From Ianthella basta (taxonomy: Eukaryota > Porifera > Demospongiae > Verongiida > Ianthellidae), in NCBI GenBank assembly GCA_964019415.1, contig OZ025876.1:2298502-2362501 (forward strand): DNA of 64,000 nucleotides. Direction: 5' to 3'. The notes beneath the pieces are model-generated. The model saw only the letters and a list, made by a program, of their open reading frames with translations. It was not told the origin of the DNA and did not search any database. The position numbers and the translations under genes are program-made. This document shows, piece after piece, positions 61,837-64,000 of this stretch; position 1 is the stretch's first letter; each line of letters begins with the position of its first letter.

Positions 61837-64000
61837 CACACAGAAATCTCCAGCAACAACAGACACATGACTGCTTATATCACATGCATTTACAATGAGT
61901 AATTACAGACACATAATGTACCAAGGAACCCACAGTCGCCAGAGTAGCTAGTGGTCTGTGATGGCAAAAGCTACGTACGTTTGCTACAGCGCAGTACGCG
62001 TGGGCCAGGTTCTGAAGAGCATTCAGAAGGGCAACCGTGCGAGTTAAGCTTTTCAACGCTACAAACGGTTGAAGAATGTTAGCGTCTACATATCAAGGCG
62101 TTCACCAGTTTCCACGTTGCTCCTGTCATGTGTTCCAGGCGGCGGAGTGAAGTCCTCCGAGGCGGGCGCGGCCGAAGAAGGCGCGGGGCGAAGTCGATGA
62201 CCTGTTGGGCGCTGTCTCGAAGCTGTGTCTTTGCCCGTCGACCAGAAGTGCTGTAGGGGTCTGTTCCAGGATCAGAGGCGGAAGAAAACGTCCAAAGTTC
62301 GCTAAGACGTCGTTTAGAAGCCGGTTTTCAAAGTCCCTTGGCCTCGCACACGGTCCACTTCCGGCCGAATAAAATGGCCGACAATATAAATTCCCTATAC
62401 CCAATACTTCGCCCAATACATTCAATATAAATGTAAGCATTGACGTACAACCGTAGTTTGGCGTATCATATATATATATATATATATCCGTAACAAGAAG
62501 CCATATGAAAATGTCAATTTGAAAACAATATAGGGGCTGCCTGCGGCAGCCCCTAAAACATTTTTTGCCTGCCCGGTAGAGGGAGGTGCCTGTAACTACA
62601 AGGTCCGGATAAGGGAGGTTCTACTGTATACACTAATACATATAATTATAGTGAAAGTTACATTGGTGTGGGTGAACCATGAACTGGGTGGCTATCAGAC
62701 GTCACGCTTGAGACGTCTATTTAGGAATGTGCCTGATACTATAGTTAATCATATATAATTGGGCCTACGTACATGCAAGGGAATTAGGAATGTTAAGCGA
62801 ACTACACAGAATTGAGGTATATCACAGTGCTGGATTACTGTTGCTTGTTTCTATGCATTTTCGGACAGCCATTCTTAAATCCCCTATAATTTCAAGGGAT
62901 ATTTTTATTACACTTATATAAGTAACTATTGATGCAGCTGCATGCACTACTAATGCATGCATCCTGAAGATAGTGCCAGGTTTATAGCCCTTGGCTGTGA
63001 AGAGTCACTTTTACTTTGCAGTTAAATTAGTGCAGTGCCATTCTTTAGTCTTGTTCCCAGACCCTTCCGAAGGTGCGCGAGCAAACGAGAGGAGGATGGG
63101 TCTGGTGAAAATGGACAGGTTCTTGTGACCACTGCCGGAATGTGGGCAGCACCAATCAGATTGCTAGTAGCAGAATATTGTGCAATTTCTCACTCACGAA
63201 CGAGTTATAATGGCGAGCGTAAGTAACCAGATTCGCAGTTGAAGAAGTGAGCACAGCCATCTCCAGAGCAGCTAAAGAGCTTGGATACAGACAGTTGAAG
63301 GACAAGCAGTACCAGGCAGTGTCGGAGTTCGTTTGTGGCAAAGATGTCTTCATAAGTCTGCCAACAGGCGGCAGAAAATCGCTCTGCTATGCTCTGCTGC
63401 CCGCCAATTACGATGTTCTACGCCAGAGTGCCAGCCCTACCTCGATTGTCATCATTGTGCGTCCCTTCCTCAGCACAGAATAGCAACTTGCGATCGAAGC
63501 GTCAGAGAAGCCGTAACTAATCACATGCAGCATTACGTCATCATCCATAATTACATTCCATTGTGCCCAAACCTTCTGCCCACTTTCACCAGACCCTTCC
63601 TCCCCCATGGGAAGGGTCTGGGGACAAGACTAGCTATTCTTAGCAGTATAGAAAAATGTCCAAATATGGCAAGAGTACATGGCAAGTGACAGCCTCTACA
63701 CTTACATAATGTATGTGTGTATATCTTTATGTATGTGTATATATCTTCAAATGAGAGCTATGGGCCAAAAGAACCATTGTTGGAGTGAAAGTGAGCACCA
63801 TGTCAATGACACTGACAAGCCTACGTATATGGAAGACCAAAATATAAATGCTCTAGAGATATCTGATGTGGGCAACAAAGCAAAGATTTCATTATACGAA
63901 TATGTATGCATAATTATAGAAATTAAAAAATAGTTTAGTGCTCACAGTATCTTTCTGGTTGACATCTAGATTGTGCTGAGTTACTAGATCTTTCAGCAAC
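60934..64000 (-). CDS. Ankyrin-repeat gene 4 (3' end only; divergent paralogue)
   Basis: Three exons are visible: a partial one at 63946-64000 (...LLKDLVTQHNLDVNQKDT, donor gtgagc), 61073-61171 (GGETALHTAARAGQIS..., donor gttagc) and the terminal exon 60934-61005. The terminal exon reads MGLTAVDMALHGGKDTVV... and ends LLD then TAA. All are phase 0 and each is one ankyrin unit, so the construction matches genes 1-3. However, the terminal exon is only 72 nt and lacks the Ser/Thr/Asn tail of genes 2 and 3, so this is a different branch of the family. The 2.8-kb intron between the first two visible exons holds a TA-flanked element, a dispersed repeat and a helicase-carrying transposon. The rest of the gene lies beyond the right edge. 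Confidence 0.72.
61605..61659. repeat. Hairpin repeat matching 29650-29700
   Basis: ACAAGTATTTCGAGTT...AAAAACTCGTGGGGC-TGC-CGCCCCAACTTGAAATACTTG, a compact inverted repeat inside the TA-flanked element. Confidence 0.55.
61732..61834. repeat. CA/GT microsatellite cluster
   Basis: Three CA runs (61732-61762, 61780-61797, 61802-61834). Long open frames across them on both strands are low-complexity artefacts. Confidence 0.95.
62200..62558. repeat. Dispersed 342-bp repeat, copy 2 (359 bp)
   Basis: Partner of 35725-36066, nested inside the TA-flanked element of gene 4. It is more CpG-rich than copy 1 (CGGCCGAATAAAATGGCCG), as expected if copy 1 has decayed further. Its terminal hairpin is GGGGCTGCCTGCGGCAGCCCCT. 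Confidence 0.65.
62693..62920. mobile_element. Diverged half-copy of the 12441-12772 element
   Basis: Contains GACGTCTATTTAGGAATGTGCC (as at 11833-11872), then ATTAGGAATG, GATTACTGTTGCTTGTTTCTAT, CTTAAATCCC and AAGGGATATTTTTAT in the order of the right arm of 12441-12772. The left arm is absent. Confidence 0.6.
63046..63632. mobile_element. 587-bp TAGTCT-ended transposon carrying a helicase fragment
   Basis: Termini TAGTCTTGTTCCCAGACCCT and AGGGTCTGGGGACAAGACTA differ at one position when one is inverted. GCCATTCTT precedes the left end and GCTATTCTT follows the right end, a 9-bp target duplication with one mismatch. Inside is a RecQ-type helicase N-terminus on the plus strand (63247-63483). 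It lies in the intron of gene 4. The shared ends with 7854-7945 show that the helicase travels with this family. Confidence 0.8.
63247..63483 (+). pseudogene. RecQ-like DNA helicase N-terminal fragment, degenerate
   Basis: 78 codons reading STAISRAAKELGYRQLKDKQ..., then FISLPTGGRKSLCYALLP, then a motif-Ia-like IVIIVRPF, then a stop. The order and spacing match the start of a RecQ-family (SF2) helicase. Its Walker A should be PTGxGKS; here it is PTGGRKS, so the glycine before the catalytic lysine is replaced by arginine. An upstream ATG (63210, MASVSNQIRS) is in another frame and ends in a stop, so the start is broken too. About one sixth of a normal RecQ is present. It is a dead fragment inside a transposon. 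Confidence 0.75.

Larger units (their letters stand above)
61202..62628. mobile_element. 1.43-kb TA-flanked element in gene 4 intron
   Basis: Left end TACAGTAGACCTTCCTTAACC followed by AGGCACC; right end GGTGCCTGTAACTACAAGGTCC...GGGAGGTTCTACTGTA. These form inverted repeats with TA at both ends, the signature of a Tc1/mariner-type non-autonomous element. The interior holds CA microsatellites, a hairpin repeat and the 62200-62558 repeat, i.e. nested insertions. No transposase frame is visible. Confidence 0.65.

Noticed and set aside
61597..61898. Open frames on both strands across the CA repeats
   Set aside because: Low-complexity Val-Cys and Thr-His strings from a microsatellite.

Overview
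This looks like a eukaryotic, metazoan genome window. It is AT-rich, with spliceosomal introns (GT-AG plus a few GC-AG) and many short inverted-repeat transposons. A RecQ-helicase-bearing element and the remains of a non-LTR retroelement of a type I associate with sponge and cnidarian genomes make a demosponge my best guess. That guess is inference only. I see no bacterial operons, CRISPR array, tRNA or rRNA.

The window is dominated by a head-to-tail array of large ankyrin-repeat (ANK) genes, all on the minus strand. Gene 1 runs from its start codon at 7204 off the left edge (exons 1-15 plus part of 16). Gene 2 spans 33372 down to 8381 and is complete: 30 coding exons, 3138 nt, about 1045 aa. 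Gene 3 spans 60050 down to 36147 and has the same 30-exon plan, but exon 12 is split by an insertion. Gene 4 is a more divergent ANK gene whose last two exons and part of another lie at 60934-64000. The start codons of genes 1-3 are 26.2 and 26.7 kb apart, so the locus grew by tandem duplication of a unit of about 26 kb.

Each gene opens with a 98-nt exon encoding an acidic N-terminus (MDNRTADP...). A 52-nt exon follows, and then 28 phase-0 exons that almost all encode exactly one 34-residue ankyrin repeat (exon 16 encodes two). No catalytic domain, signal peptide or membrane segment was seen, so the products are probably intracellular repeat scaffolds. A GTCACGTG box lies about 17-19 bp upstream of all three start codons.

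Intergenic gaps are short (7205-8380, 33373-36146, 60051-60933). Introns hold most of the non-coding sequence and are loaded with paralogue-specific insertions. These include fold-back elements, a TAGTCT-ended family with 9-bp target duplications (one copy carries a RecQ helicase fragment), TA-flanked elements, an internally deleted retroelement, and 33-bp, 54-bp and 362-bp tandem repeats.
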